A stretch of 64,000 bases of DNA from Glossina fuscipes (GCF_014805625.2 NW_023998415.1:25695755-25759754), one strand, 5' to 3'. Positions 26,101-39,191 are shown, counted from the first letter of the stretch. Numbers and translations are program-made. The notes: generated from the sequence alone by a model not told the origin.

Positions 26101-28655
26101 ACACATGTCATCTCGAACTATACAATACTGTACAATTGTCTGCAACATGCTGTAAAAATATGTGGAAAATTAAAAAAAGTCTACGGCGACAATATGTGAG
26201 AAACGATAGAAGATCGATATGTTGACTGCATGAATCGTCTTACATCTTGATATCAAGCAAAGCGTATAAAAATTGATGATAGCAATAGCTAGAGATTCCT
26301 TTAAGGCCAAATATAACGGTTATCTTGTGTTGTGTGCTTTGTATGTTGTCTTGTAAAGAAACGCTAGGGATGAGATATAATTTTATATTTAGACATAAGC
26401 TGTGTATATAATTTTTTTTTTGTTTTCTATTCAATACGTCTTTTTTCACTTTTTTTTCTCTATTTCAGCAATCGAAACTTAAAAAAGCAAATTCGTGTTA
26501 AACTGCTGTCAACAACATTCAGCCTTCAAAGATAATAAATTTATGTTTTTGTATTGTGTTTAACAAGAGTCAAGGTTATGCATTTTGATTTAATAATTCT
26601 ATCATGCCTTAATGTAGGTGAAAACAATTTGCTGTATTTTTGGGGCCAGTAGCTGTTAATATTGTTTATATAACCTGCGGCAAGAGGCAAGAGGCAAGAG
26701 GCAAGAGAGGAGTTAATGGAATATGTAAACCCTCTTAACATAATACTCTGATGATTTTAATGTTTATTCTTTTCACTATGGCGATCATGACATCAAGTTA
26801 AACTTTGTTATTGTTGCTATTATTATATCATTTAATAAAATTTTAAATGCATGTATTTATGCCCCGTACAAAGATTATATAATAGAAAAATAAAACTTGA
26901 TTTCATAAAAAATCGTGATGTCTATAGTACTTAATTAGATGTTTTTTTCTAACTAAATGAAACTTAATTTTTGATAAACCTGCAACTCTTGCGATTCAAT
27001 CGAGTTCGATTTAATTAAAAACATTTGCTTAACATTGAGGTCGCACATAAACATTATAGATATTTATAGATATTGTTAATGACGTATAAACAAAAAATTG
27101 TTCAACTTTTCTTGTACAACGTTAAGTGAAAAGTTCCGGTACTCGCAACCCGAATTCAAATGGCCGCACACATGATGTTCCACATTCCACTCATTTCGTG
27201 TCGAAAATCATTGAATATTCTCGCTACTGAAGAGACAAACGAATCTAATTGAGGTAAGCCTAACAACAACAAGACAACGTTAATAGAGTCGACAGCACCT
27301 TCAATAGCGAATAGATCATCTGTCGAAACTCAGAAACTCTTCTTCTTGTCTGGAAGCATCCAACGGTTGACACGAAACACTTGTATATTATAAATAATAC
27401 TAAGACGCTTGGGTTGATTAAACTGATTCTGCCTATATTCAGCTGAAGGAGGAACAATATTTTATGGATAGTTAGACTTTTGAGGGCGTCAAGCTGGTTG
27501 TTTTGTCCAATCCCCCCAATTCTCATTAAACGAAGAAAGTATCTTTGCTAAAACTTTTTCTTTTAAATTTACTTGCACTCTATTGCAGAACTGGCTACGA
27601 ATTCTTTTACTATTTGCGACTCGTAGCATTGCCTCAGAATCTCTTTAAATTAATTAGGAAAACAATAGCAACAGCAAAAACAAAAAAGGCAAACAAAGAT
27701 GCTTGCGTAGAGCTGCTTTCTTAAAATTCTTTTTACCATTTTTGGTCGATAGATTTAGAATTTTTTACAACTAAATTCACTCCATGTGAAAAATGATGCG
27801 TATTCTCTTGTTAAATTCGCGAACGCGTTATTCATCTACTCGTTACAAACTTCTCTATTTAAAATGCTCTTGTGATGGCATCCCCTTACTTTGGACTTGA
27901 GTCTTTTCGCTTCAACGCTACTTACGGTTTCGACTTATTTTTAATCTCTACAGTTGTCCGGTTCAACGCTTCAAGCTATCATAGTATTTCTTCCCCAAAG
28001 TTTATTTATTGAATTTTTTTTCATCTCTGCTTCATTTTAAATTCTCTCTAAACTCTCTCCGTTACCTTAAGAGCTTCTTTAAATATATATATATATATTT
28101 CTTCTTCAGATCTAATTTTTCCAATTTGTTGCACTCTACAAATAATCGCTACTTAAGTTTATGTTCTTTTTAACCGTCTCACCGTCTACGTAATTTTAAA
28201 TCATGTCACTAAAAAAAGAAATGATATCACGCGAGCTATTAGTTATTAGCGAATCTTTTCTTCATTTCTCCTTTTCATTTCAGAGTTTCTTGTTTCTCTT
28301 TACTCTCTTTTTGCGCCCGTTAACATACTTCATTTAAACTTTTATTAAATTTCTTCGCTCTTCCTCATTCTTCTAGATAAAATCTGCTTCGGATCGTACG
28401 TAATAATAATTAGGATTGTCTATCCACGTTTTCTTAAGCTTTTCGATTTCTCCGTTGTTCTTTCTTCGATGGGCAGCTATCTTTGAGGACCTATTGTGTG
28501 TTTGAATAGAGCGCCTTCATTCAAAGATCAATTTACTCCATGCTGTTGAGATAATGCAGGGACGTGTTTGCGATTTCGAAAAAGGAGAAAACTGAATGAT
28601 TCCCACTTTTTATTTTTGGTATCTCTGAATGACTACGCGCCAGCCACAATATTGA
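23151..28655. other. AT-rich non-coding DNA
   Basis: No gene was recognised. Simple repeats are a (CT)n tract at about 24797-24825, a TTAGA pentamer run at about 25155-25177, and four exact copies of GGCAAGA at 26679-26706. The frame at 25971-26225 contains YVQKMRKIGKWVQVHHRKK. This vaguely recalls the mariner segment 'GKxxKWVPHEL', but the surroundings do not support a call. From about 27540 to 28650 the plus strand is pyrimidine-rich without a clear repeat unit. Short frames at 24141-24323 and 27260-27526 have no known domain. Confidence 0.5.
26679..26706 (+). repeat. Four tandem copies of GGCAAGA
   Basis: Four perfect 7-base units stand alone in AT-rich DNA and are followed by GAGG. No function is apparent. 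Confidence 0.9.
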
Positions 28656-29440
28656 ATTGTACGTGTTAATGGCCTGACCGTGAGATCTTCACTTCACCTC
28701 CACCTCACTCCAAGTCATAGAAACTTAAGTAAGTGTTCCTAATTATATTTCTAGAAAAGTATTCCTATAGCTCTAGAATTGTCATTTGATTTGTCTCAGA
28801 CTATCTGGTGGGCGTTGGCGTCAGTTCAGTCTGCTGGACTAGCAGTATAGGCCAACAATCCTCATGAGTATCTCTGCCTCCGATGGAGAGTAAGCGGGGG
28901 TTTTGACTACGCGTCGATCTCCATTGGGGCATGGTATCCCAGTCCAAACCGCCATCAATTCCCCCAAGTATAATCTATGAAAATGGGCAGGCGATTATAT
29001 CATCGCCAGTAAGCGTTAAAAATTGAAACCAACTTATGGATCTTGTTGCGCGGGTGAAAGCTAAATGCAGACTCTCGTTTTTGAATCTCAGAGAACTTCG
29101 GAAAGATGAAACGCAGCGGTAGCTTTAGCATGATGGAGATGGATTTCGATGTACCTGAAGGCGCCTATTGTCTTTGCTAAGATCTCTCAGAGGATCGAAC
29201 CTAATCTTTCGACATTCGAGCACCGCTGGTTGCTACGGGATATCGCTTACATCGTTCGTGCTTGCTTTACCTCTCCCTGGGTGCCGTCACTCCCTGACTT
29301 TACGGGGCCATTAAGAATCCGGGCGTTCCTTGATGATTCGACCCGTCGCACCATATTCATTACACTTGAGACGGTATTAGAGTGCATCACAAATTGTTTC
29401 ATTTTTTACCGTCCACAGTTAAGGAGAAACTAATCTTCGT
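28656..29440. other. GC-richer island with short unrelated frames
   Basis: Base composition is visibly more balanced here than in the neighbours. Several short frames use non-AT codons. One is 29106-29180 (MKRSGSFSMMEMDFDVPEGA then YCLC and a stop), and one is 29149-29433 with 94 codons containing SPWVPSLPDF and LDDSTRRTIFITLE. A stretch near 29037-29122 reads LVARVKAKCRLSFLNLRELR. I recognise no domain. It may be a decayed transposon or processed-gene fragment, or a real exon of an unknown gene. No splice or promoter signal settles this. Confidence 0.35.
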
Positions 29441-30660
29441 CTATATGGAGCAATATATCCATATATTAATTAATTGTGAGGCAATAAGTCTAAGAGCAAC
29501 AAATTCCCGTGACGAAATTTCACAAGAGCTTAGGAGTATGCAGCCACTGCCTGCAATTATTTATTGTCACTATATGTAAACTTTAATGTAATCTTATCAA
29601 CGCAAAGAGACTTTACAGGTGAAGACCTTCAAGCTATTGAACCAGAGTTTTACTTGTGTTTCTCGGCTCATGTGCCGATCAATTGAAATGAATGTGTATA
29701 ACGTATATACGAATAGAAGAAAAAGTTCTTAGTTCTTAGGCGAAAACTTTTTTTTTTTAATAGAACAAATGCAAGCAGATCCCGTTACTTTTCAACAAAT
29801 CTATTATTATTAAAAATAAAAGGAAAACATTATGAGGAAATATCTTAAAATAATTCTATTGTATCTGGTCGTTTCATTTGTTAAATAATTTAAGATTATC
29901 GCTGCGGTAGAAATCTAACAATTACCGTAAAGCCCCAATAGTGGGAGAAGTAAAAGATGCCTGATGACAAAATGTGAACGCAATAAAAACAACAAGACAA
30001 AACAAAAAAAAACAATGAATTAAGCAAACTTTAATGATTCCTTTTCTTATTTTTGCTTAGCAGACTGCGAGAGATAAGATATCTTCCTAGAAAAAGAGTA
30101 GTGGTTGCTTTGTGTTTGTAGTTAAAAGGTTTACTTACATCATGCTCAGGGCATTTTAAATGAAACTGTATTATGACCATAACTAAAAGCTGCAATAACA
30201 CGTCGTTTTCAAACGTTTTTAATAGTGAATGTGGAGGAGAATTTGTATACGAATGTGAAAATAAAACAAATATGGCAAAATTATCAGATATATATCAACT
30301 GAGCACATAACAAATTTTATTTACATCATGATCGCATGCACGGTGAACACAAACGAATAATTGGGAACGAATTGTGAACGTTATTAAGTTAAAAAAAAAA
30401 AAAAAAAAAACAGAAAAAGAAAGAAAAGCAAATGTCTCTTAATCGCTTTCATAATATGAAAGATTGGAAATAAGAGAAAATATTAAATGAAAAATTATAT
30501 GCAAACAGAGTTAGAGTGAATTAATTACAGATGAGTGCAAGGATTTGCCACACATTTCCATTCAATATTCCGATTAGAAGAAGTTTAACCTTCTGTGGTA
30601 AGGGTTTTCATTAGGATTTACAATTTTCGTGGCCCACAGTAAGATTTAACTATTATAGGC

Positions 30661-30667
<7 letters not shown>

Positions 30668-30714
<47 letters not shown>
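30668..30714. repeat. (AT)n microsatellite
   Basis: About 23 uninterrupted AT units, followed by further TA-rich bases. Confidence 0.95.
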
Positions 30715-30721
<7 letters not shown>

Positions 30722-31343
30722 GATGAAATACATAAAAGATCGCGATATTTTCGTTGATAATCAAGTTAATACCGGCAAAAATTATATTCTTAATAACTAT
30801 TATGTAGGAAAGAAGAAGAGAGCGCAATACTTGATAGCAATATATATATATATATATATAAACGAGCCACGAATAGCAAATACAAAAATACAGGTAAATA
30901 AATGCATTTATAAGTGCAGCTTAAAGTATACAAGAACGGCATCCCAATGTAATGACAAGAGTTGAAAGATACAGAAAAAGAAAGTAACTCGACTATAGAG
31001 GACTAAAGGAACGCATCACTAGAGTATAAGCGTATATTAGATTGGTCATCCCCTTTGTAACGCTCCGAGTTAATTATGCTTAAATCATTTTTCATTTCAA
31101 ATAGAATGCGGACAAAGCTACTCTTATTAACTTGAATATGATATATGATATATCGTGCCTCAGATATATAGATAAATTTCTAACGAATATTGTAAACATA
31201 AAATATTTAACCAAATTTCACTTATATACAGTTACTGGCTGCATTTAAGATTACAGACGTCAGTTGAAACAACAACAGACAGTAAAAAATTGCTCCATTC
31301 GATGTAATTTCATAAGAAAAATTCAAAAGTTGACCTTACCCAA

Positions 31344-31360
31344 GGGGGGGGGGGGGGGGG
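31344..31360 (+). repeat. 17-base G homopolymer
   Basis: Seventeen consecutive G bases occur in otherwise AT-rich DNA. This is the only G or C run of this size in the window, and its length may be affected by sequencing error. Confidence 0.85.
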
Positions 31361-31857
31361 TAAGAAACAAGAGTTTGCCACAAATGTGCAACAATAACTT
31401 CATAATTATGCAATGATAGGCGCAATTTTAAAGCAGACTGAGCAAGATGAGTATTCACGATTCGCCTTAAGACTATGTAACGATAATTGTTTTCCTGTTT
31501 TTATTATTATTCTTTCAAATGATTCAAGAGATTTCCAAGTATCTGATAAGAAAAGCTTAGTGAACATCGTTGACAGTAAATATAAAGGATTAACAATGTT
31601 CTTGGCACTAATAACAACCCACACAAGCGCACACACATCAAAAACACATTTATACATATGATCACCTCTTATTATAACGGATTATTTAAAACTTATCGAA
31701 ATTTTCCTTTTAAATTCCTTTAATTGGGCATTGTTTGTCAATTAACTGACAGCTATTTAATTCCAATTTTTTCTTTGTTGCTTTGTGTCTTTTTTATTTT
31801 ATTTTTATTTTTTTTTTTGTTGGTTTAAATATAACTTTTGGTTACTTCAGCGTAATA

Positions 31858-31860
<3 letters not shown>

Positions 31861-31935
<75 letters not shown>
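31861..31935 (+). repeat. (TC)n microsatellite with two TG interruptions
   Basis: A nearly continuous TC dinucleotide tract interrupted twice by CTGTCT. Confidence 0.95.
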
Positions 31936-33060
31936 TATGGACACACATGTAAGTCGTTAATGTAATCTATGAAAGGAAGAAAAAAAAGCATTCGTGATAA
32001 ATGTATTAATTAATTGGTTTCTGGATAAAAAAACAAAACCCATAAGATACGATATGAAGCGTTAAACTGCCATGATTTTCGCACGCATATAACATGTTTA
32101 CATAACATGTTGAAGGCATGTGGGTCGGTAACAATAAAGAGTTTTTCGAGAAAAATTCCAAACAAATAGTTCACACTTCATTAGCGTAGTTGGACTTTGG
32201 TTGCTCTTTTCTTTTTCTTCTTTTTTTTTTCAATTTAGCAGAGAATGTCAAAACTTGTTTTAACTACGATATTGCAAAGGCTTTAAAGCCTGGTCTGGCA
32301 TCAGATGTACTGTCGTTGTTTGCCCATTGTGAACTAACAAAAGCCAAATAGCTAATGAAACCGCATTGCCGATCAAGCCCCTAGGAAGATTTTGCAATAA
32401 ATAGTGCATGCAAAACTTACATACTTGCTATTAATATATGTGTATTTCATACATGGTTTTTCAACAACAAATGTGATGTTAAAAAAATCTATATATCTTA
32501 CGGTTGGATGACTGCTTCACAGGCGGCATCATTCCGATGAATAGTTAACGCCAACCACGTACAAGGCATTAAGTTTACGTCAACCAGAAAGAAAAAGAAA
32601 AGGATTCGTTACACCGTCAGTCCAAAAAAGCGGCGAAAACTGCTGCTCGTTATGGTTAAAGAGTTTATTCGCCCATTCCTCCTCCATACAGGCTGAGCAG
32701 ACGAGGCAGATTGTCTTCTTCTTCGCATACCGTCAGCGTGTAAAAATCATTACCAATACTCAGAAAAACTTTGTTTAAAAATTCATGATCTTTTCCATGC
32801 ACTTTCGTGATTCAATCCGTGCATGTATCGGAAAATCGATCTCACAGTGTTGATTTGTCAAATGTCATCGCAACGATCCTCGTACATCGACAGTTCAGAA
32901 ATGGTTCGAAGGCAATTTTTCAATTCTTAAAATTAATGAAAAGATTTAACGGAAAACCTACAACAATAAAAGTTTTTCCAATAACGCAAATCGGCTCAAA
33001 AAATTGCAAAAAAATTGTTAACGCTTCATTGTCCAAAGTGGGCGTTTTTTGTTCAATATA

Positions 33061-33300
33061 AGCTGTTTAAAAAAAGGGAAGGGGGAACATGTCGAAACGC
33101 ATTTCCGACGATGAGCGCACCAGTTATCTGTTACTCAAATATAGTGAACGGACAATTGGAGACATTGCCAAAACCAGGCACAATTCGTTTAAGGTCTTAT
33201 AATATTGAGTATATGCTCGAACGCGGTTCGGTGGTGCTGGTCCTTCGAAAAACACCAAGGAATGCACTTTAAATCGGTCCAAACACGTCATATTTGATTG
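33061..33300 (+). mobile_element. Possible Tc1-like transposase N-terminal fragment
   Basis: An ATG at 33089 opens MSKRISDDERTSYLLLKYSE followed by RTIGDIAKTRHNSFKVL and a stop. The spacing of a basic start, a short helix and 'TIGDIAK' recalls the N-terminal helix-turn-helix of Tc1-like transposases. Immediately after, a shifted frame reads ERGSVVLVLRKTPR, which could be a decayed 'ERGSxxxxPRKT' linker. The match is weak and no catalytic region follows, so this is a guess. The alternative is chance. Confidence 0.25.
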
Positions 33301-33677
33301 AGTTTTGACTATTTTCGAAAGTGAAAAAATTGCTCTGGAGTTATGATTTCATAGAAGCGATAAGACCCTATCGGAAAATGGAGTTTTTTTAAATGAAAGT
33401 AAACAAGCATAACCCATTAACTATTTAGGATATTTGCATGAAATTCGCACACCTGTCAAACCAAGTTGCTGCCGAGGTAAGAAGAAATAAAACCTACTCG
33501 TTTGGATATAACCGGGCCATTTAAATTAAAAAAGCCTTACCTTACAGTAGTACATATATTTTACATATTATACGTTTAATTGTTTTTTACGGTTTGATCG
33601 CTTAGAACGAATAAATAAACAGTTGAATGCATTCGCTTAACGCGAAACAACACAAGCGCATATAGAGATTTGAAACT

Positions 33678-33710
<33 letters not shown>

Positions 33711-36700
33711 TGTGTCATGTTGCAAGCAATATTGACAAAGGAAATGTTTCACAATAAATTCAAGTGTCTTTCAATTAATGTAGGCTTGAAAGCTGACTCA
33801 TGACATAAGCAGAAATAGAGAACTTTTGTAGACAAACTAACATATTACGTGTAGACGTCTGTAAATAATACGAAAAATATAAACGAAAGAAAAAAGAAAA
33901 AGCAAATTAATAAAACTTCATATAATGTAATTTTTGTTCGACACAAAACATTTGTTTCTTTTTCTGACTTAATTTTTCCTCGCAGGTGTTTGCATAAAAA
34001 AAATGTTCGCAGCCATTGAGGTATATTCATCTTGTCACAATTTTTGCAACAAACAACGGGACGCCTCAGCTATATAGAGCCTCAAGTTCCCTATTATATG
34101 TAATTTTGATCGCTACCAAATCCCAAATTGATTTAAGCATAACCATCCGTTCGACTGCGCGCACTTTCGCGAAAGTGCAAAACTCATGATATCGGCTTTA
34201 ACTTGGGGCAAGAACATAGCACACGCAAGCTTTTACATGCAGATTCGTAACCAAAGTAAATCAAATCGATGATAGGGCATTACCATCACACAACATAAGC
34301 TTAAAAACACTTTGCTTTTAAAACAAAAAAATGGCTTTTATTCCGATTGCTCTTACATCAATTTCATTTTCTATTTTACGTACAGTTATAATCAGTGCAG
34401 TAATGATTAAGATCGCGAAAGCATTATTTTTTCGAAATGGCGCCAAAGGAATTGCGTTTCAAAGGAAACTACCCACGATTAAGATATTCACGGAAGACAT
34501 ACATGTTAAGAAAGGGAAAATTTTTCAAGAAACGAAACTGATGGCGACGCCTTAAGAAAGAATTGGCCCAGATCGGCGACACATTCCGAGTTTAATTATA
34601 GCATTTAAACATTTGGTTTCCTTGTTCCTTAAAGGGTAAAAGTAAGTCGCAATTTTCGGAAATCATACGCACGAATATTTCCAAGAATCGGCTATAACCT
34701 TAATCTTAGGAATATAATTTCTATTACGAATATTTGAAATATATTCATAAACACCTGGATATGAGTAGAAAGCTTTACTTTCAAGACAATTATTTCAAAA
34801 CTTTTCAATCATCTCGAGTTATTTGCCTCGACAATGCACTGAATTTTTGTACATGAACGTAATGTATTTGAATTCACATGATAAATAGAAACAATAGCAA
34901 TCACTTAGCACTTACTTCCATACTGAATTGCGTCATTTTGATATAATTTATCGTTTTCTACATAGTTCTATTGTATATAAAACAGAAACCGTTTTATATA
35001 ACTCATCCAGTTCTCTAAAGCTAAAGAATAACAAAACACAAGGAAAAACACTATAGTGGAGCACGTCCCTTCAATAAATGCTCAAAATAAAGCCTTTTAT
35101 GTGAGGTAATCTAAAAACCTTTCCAATCCAAAAATCTCCGAAATCGTGAATACAAGAACAAAAAATGATATGAATTTTTCCACACCCTACTTCAAACTCA
35201 AACCGCATCGTCATTGCATATTTCAACAGGTGATATAGCAAGACTTGATTTCGAAAAATTTTGATTAATTCCGCGGGATAGAAAATGACAGTTGGAATTG
35301 ATGAAGACAAAATAAAATATGATCATATTAGAAAATCGTCTCTCATTTTGATCAAGAAAATTGGGAGGATTACTATCTTAAAATTCAGCAGTTCTGTATA
35401 AAGTCTATAGCGTTTCTGTTGAATTCTTAACGAAGCTGTACGTAGAACGCGATTAAACAGCGCACCGCTACTATCATCAGACAAAAGCAAAAAGGTATAA
35501 TTATCGCGGTACTATTTTAATAGCACTACTGCATAGTAATTCGTAATATTTTCACATGCAATAGTCAGACTACCTTGGTAATCAAATAAGGCTGCTATGA
35601 ATTTATGCATAACAATGTTTTCAACTCTTCGCTTTTTTCGAAGTTTCTCTTATCTTTTGTAAAAGTTTTTCAAGGCACGGAACGCAGAACATTTTCTTCG
35701 AAATTCCAAAAAAAATTTCTCAACTTTTACCTAAGAAAATAACAGAGAGAGAACGCCAGTACTGAGATACGGATGGACGGACGCGACTAAATCAACAATA
35801 AAAAATGTTCATATCGTGTGTGACGATAATATCAACGCACACTTTAACTGTTTTGCAAACGAAAAAAAGAAATTTGATATACAATCTCTGTCTGAATGGT
35901 TATGAGAGGAGGAGAGGTTTTTGTTATATTGTACAGCCCTTGTAATAAGGATGCATTCATTTTCTTTGCGTGAAAAGCGGGAAGAAATGAGCAGCATATG
36001 TTTGCGTAGTGCACGATTTTAAAGTAAAAACATTTGAAACGGAGAGAAAGATCGTTTCTTATAAGTCGTTCCGAAGGTGGAAAGAGCGATTAAAGAACGA
36101 TCAGTCGCACGGTGTGTGAACACTGCCAGGACGAATGGATGACAAAGCTGAGAAAGTCCATTAGTTCTTTTAAAGGATTTGATTGACGGACAAACTGGGA
36201 AACAATTGCTCTATATATACTTGCACATAAGCGGTAAGACTAATGTATTTAACAGCATTAAAAATTCGGCTACAGCCGAATATAAGTTGCGTACTTCTTA
36301 ATTTATTTACTTAACATCAATGCCCATTCGTCTTGAAATTAACAAAACTGTTACAGACTTGATGCTTAAGGTTTTAAATGCATGCTTATGCTTATATGTG
36401 TGCGCATAAATTAAAAAATACTAAACTATCGTTGTAATCGTTTCCTGAAGGCCCAATTGTAAATATAGTTAATTAATAATAATTGCATCACACGCTGTAC
36501 TGAATTTATTTGCTACCACCTACAGCGCTCGAACAGGTAGGAGTACCATATCATTTACGTGCATGTATACACACAAATGATAATTCATTCAGATTCGCTT
36601 ACTCTTGTCCAAATTTGTTGTGGCATTCTTGCATGCATGTACTTTGCATAGAGTGTTATGAAGAGTAACAAGATTTAATTACCCCATACGTGATTTGTTC

Positions 36701-37747
36701 ATTCACTTAGTTACGTCATCGTTTATATCTAACATACAAGTGTTGATTTAAGACTTACTTAAGCTTGCTATCTTGTAATGCATGCTTTTAAACGTCAACG
36801 TTAGAAATACTCAGTTTTGTCCAGTAAACGGAACGAAAATGTTTCGGTCTTCACTTAAAATACATTTCCCGTAAGAAAATACAAAGCGGATTCATCTTTG
36901 GACAAATCTCTTCTAATTTTCATTAAAAGCCTTTGTTGCGATTATTTTCACGCTCCCGCGTCATTTTTCTTTCCCTTTTTTGCGAAAAAATCATTAGAAC
37001 TAATACTGCGATATTCTTTTATTTGATTCATAAATTGCAGATGAGAAGTACAAGAAAACCGTACGAGAATTATTTTGCTGTTGACAACTAAATTTATCGA
37101 ATCTTAATAAATCTCTATTTTAATGTAACAACAAAAAATGCTAATAAGAAAAAAAAGAGATATTAAATTGTCTGGAAGGCTCGTCAACATACTATCTAGA
37201 AAAACCGAAAAGTTTGCGCGGGTTTGCCAATCCGGAGTTCCTTTCGAACTGTCGACACCTATCATGGACAGCTAATTTGTTCGGAAGCGAAGTGGAGTTA
37301 ATCACGTTCGTCAGCCATATCGCAAACAGTTACAGATGAGAAAAATTATACCTCATCGAAGAAAAGGACGGATGCATAGTCAAAGCTGACCTAACTAACC
37401 GTCCGGGCGTGACGTTATGGGCAAGACTCTTGTATTTCCTACACTATTTACAGTCCACCTTCCGCTACATTTGTATCTATACCTCTCAAATTTAGGACCT
37501 CACACCTCTAAACCAACTTTCCTCCCAAAAGTAAAGATTCTGGCACAAATTTGAATATTAAAGGATAGATGTTTATTGACAATATTAATAAAAAAAAGTA
37601 AAAATAAAAATTCCTATATAAATATTATTCATACAGAGATATATTTATAAAACAACTTTTAAAAATAGGTAGAGTAAATACTGCTAATGTGTATATATTT
37701 GTGTACAAAGACTTACGATAAATTACGAACTAATGGAATATTAACGA
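33301..37747. other. AT-rich non-coding DNA
   Basis: The stretch contains (AT)n at 33687-33710 and the palindrome listed separately at 34161-34178. Isolated R-like scraps occur at about 35745-35830 (ACGGATGGACGGACGCGACT) and about 36175-36285, the latter ending TTCGGCTACAGCCGAA. The frame at 34331-34555 has no known domain. No gene is supported. Confidence 0.5.
34161..34178. repeat. Perfect 18-base palindrome
   Basis: GCACTTTCGCGAAAGTGC equals its own reverse complement. It stands in AT-rich DNA and contains TTTCGCGAAA. It could be a protein binding site or a chance hairpin. Confidence 0.6.
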
Positions 37748-38052
37748 GTAAGAAAATTAAATTTGGTCGGAAATGAATCTTTTTTTATACCCAACACCGT
37801 TTACCTCCAAAAAAGACAAAAGAAGTAAAAGAACAAAATTTTCATGCTCTCTAATACGGAGTGGGCGCAGTTAATCTCTTCTATTCTTAAAATAAAAGTT
37901 TTTGTACGCTTAAATCGATTTAGAATTTAATGATGATCAGGAACATATATATTTTGTGGGGTCTGTGATGCCTTCTTCTAGACGTTGCAAATGTTTTCAC
38001 AAAATGAATATATACCTCTTGTCCTTCGGTGATGGATATAAAAATATGACGA
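37748..38052 (+). repeat. Dispersed repeat family R, short internally deleted copy
   Basis: It begins GTAAGAAAATTAAATTTGG and TTATACCCAACACCG, then GTGGGCGCAGTTAATCTC. It then jumps to GCTTAAATCGATTTAGAATT, ATATATATTTTGTGGGG and finally CCTTCGGTGATGGATATAAA. The middle present at 22.5 and 55 kb, including the CAGACGGACA blocks, is missing. It lies about 0.7 kb before tRNA duplication copy A. Confidence 0.6.
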
Positions 38053-38740
38053 GTGCAGAGTGCTCTTTACTCGGCTGTCGCTGGCAAAAACGACGACGAT
38101 GATAATTATGATGATCGTCATAACGATGTCAATGTTTACAGTAAGAATGATGTTTGCTCATAGACAAGGTGGCGTTTGCTTATAAAGATAATGACGATGA
38201 ATGCTGCCTCGGTGGGCCTTTGCGTTCGCAACAACATAGCAGACGTTCATAATTCTTGTAACTTCTCTCTGCTTTATCGTACAGTTAAATTAATGTTGTT
38301 GTAGTTAATTATAGGTACGTACGTACGTACGACGTGTGCGTCCCAATATCATTTTCTGTTGAGAATCGCACTTTTGCATTTTTGTTTTCCTACAATAAAA
38401 TGTTCTCGTCTTCATTTTAATTACAACTGAAATCTTTTTTTGTATCCTCTACCGCAAATTATAATCGATGACAAATTGTATCTTACAAATCTTGGCGTCT
38501 TTTCGCAAAAGAAAACCAAAAAAAACAAAAACCAATTGTCTAAATCAACTTAAATAACAAAGCATATTTATAACGTTGTATGTCAAAGACAGCATTTCAC
38601 AGTAAGGAAACTTTTAAGTTCGCTTTGTTCAATATCTGTCTGTATTTATAATAGAAACATTCTTCCTCTTCAGCAGCTGTTCTTAACACTATTTTATACC
38701 CCAGTTTATTTTTTTAACACAAAGTTACAAATTACTTCTG
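38053..38740. other. Non-coding spacer
   Basis: Contains a GTAC tetranucleotide run (38315-38330) and A-rich tracts. No gene is visible. Confidence 0.5.
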
Positions 38741-38830
38741 GTATTACCCCAAACTTGCAGCGCACTGTGCAGGAGCACTACCTCTATCGCATTAAGAACT
38801 TTTTCGGAACGCAATGTCACATACACCACA
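38741..38830 (-). pseudogene. Decayed RING-like fragment, copy A
   Basis: Minus-strand translation gives LRSEKVLNAI, matching SRSEKVLNAI of the fragment in copy B (41335-41532). After that point small deletions shift the frame and the first Cys-x2-Cys pair is no longer readable as one frame. This confirms that the coding fragment was inside the duplicated unit and that copy A has decayed further. Confidence 0.4.
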
Positions 38831-39085
38831 CTTATATCAAAACCCAACAGAGGGGACGTATTAGTGATTGATTGCAATCATCATATGTTAGCAAAGTGAA
38901 GCAATGTGCGAAGAAAAGGATTAGCAATTTTGAGAAGCTGAAACAAGACAATAATACCCCACGTATTCTAAGACGTTTTCAAGACAATAATTTGTACTAT
39001 GCGTTGAATTCCTACATATTCTGCTGGTATTATTAGTGAATTCCAAAAAAAAAAGAAATGCTCAGAGGAACTAAATCATTGCTAG

Positions 39086-39093
39086 AAAAAAAA
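39086..39093 (-). terminator. Pol III terminator of tRNA-Thr copy A
   Basis: Eight T on the transcribed strand, 24 bases beyond the tRNA 3' end. The same tract is kept at the same place in copy B. Confidence 0.7.
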
Positions 39094-39117
39094 CATGTTC
39101 TTGAACACTCAGAACAA

Positions 39118-39191
39118 AGGCCCCGGCGAGATTCGAACTCACGATCTCCTGTTTACTAGACAGGCGCTTTAACCAACTAAGCCACGGCGCC
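39118..39191 (-). tRNA. tRNA-Thr (anticodon AGU), copy A
   Basis: A 74-base cloverleaf identical to copies B and C, with anticodon loop CTAGTAA (anticodon AGT), intact A and B boxes, no intron and no encoded CCA. The acceptor-stem G4-G69 mismatch is present in all three copies, so it is a family feature and not a decay mark. A T8 terminator follows. It is transcribed in the same direction as copy B, 2.7 kb away. Sequence integrity amid diverged flanks suggests the gene is, or was until recently, functional. Confidence 0.97.

Larger units (their letters stand above)
29441..33060. other. AT-rich non-coding DNA with long microsatellites
   Basis: The stretch contains (AT)n at 30668-30714, a second AT run at 30841-30860, a 17-base G run at 31344-31360 and a (CT)n block at 31861-31935. 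The frames at 31406-31661 overlap on both strands and the one at 31783-31965 is translated CT repeat. No gene is supported. Confidence 0.55.

Noticed and set aside
25971..26225. Fifth mariner fragment (KIGKWVQVHHRKK)
   Set aside because: Only one short segment resembles the family; no neighbouring blocks or terminal repeats.
31783..31965. Ser/Leu-rich 60-codon frame
   Set aside because: It is a translation of the (TC)n microsatellite.
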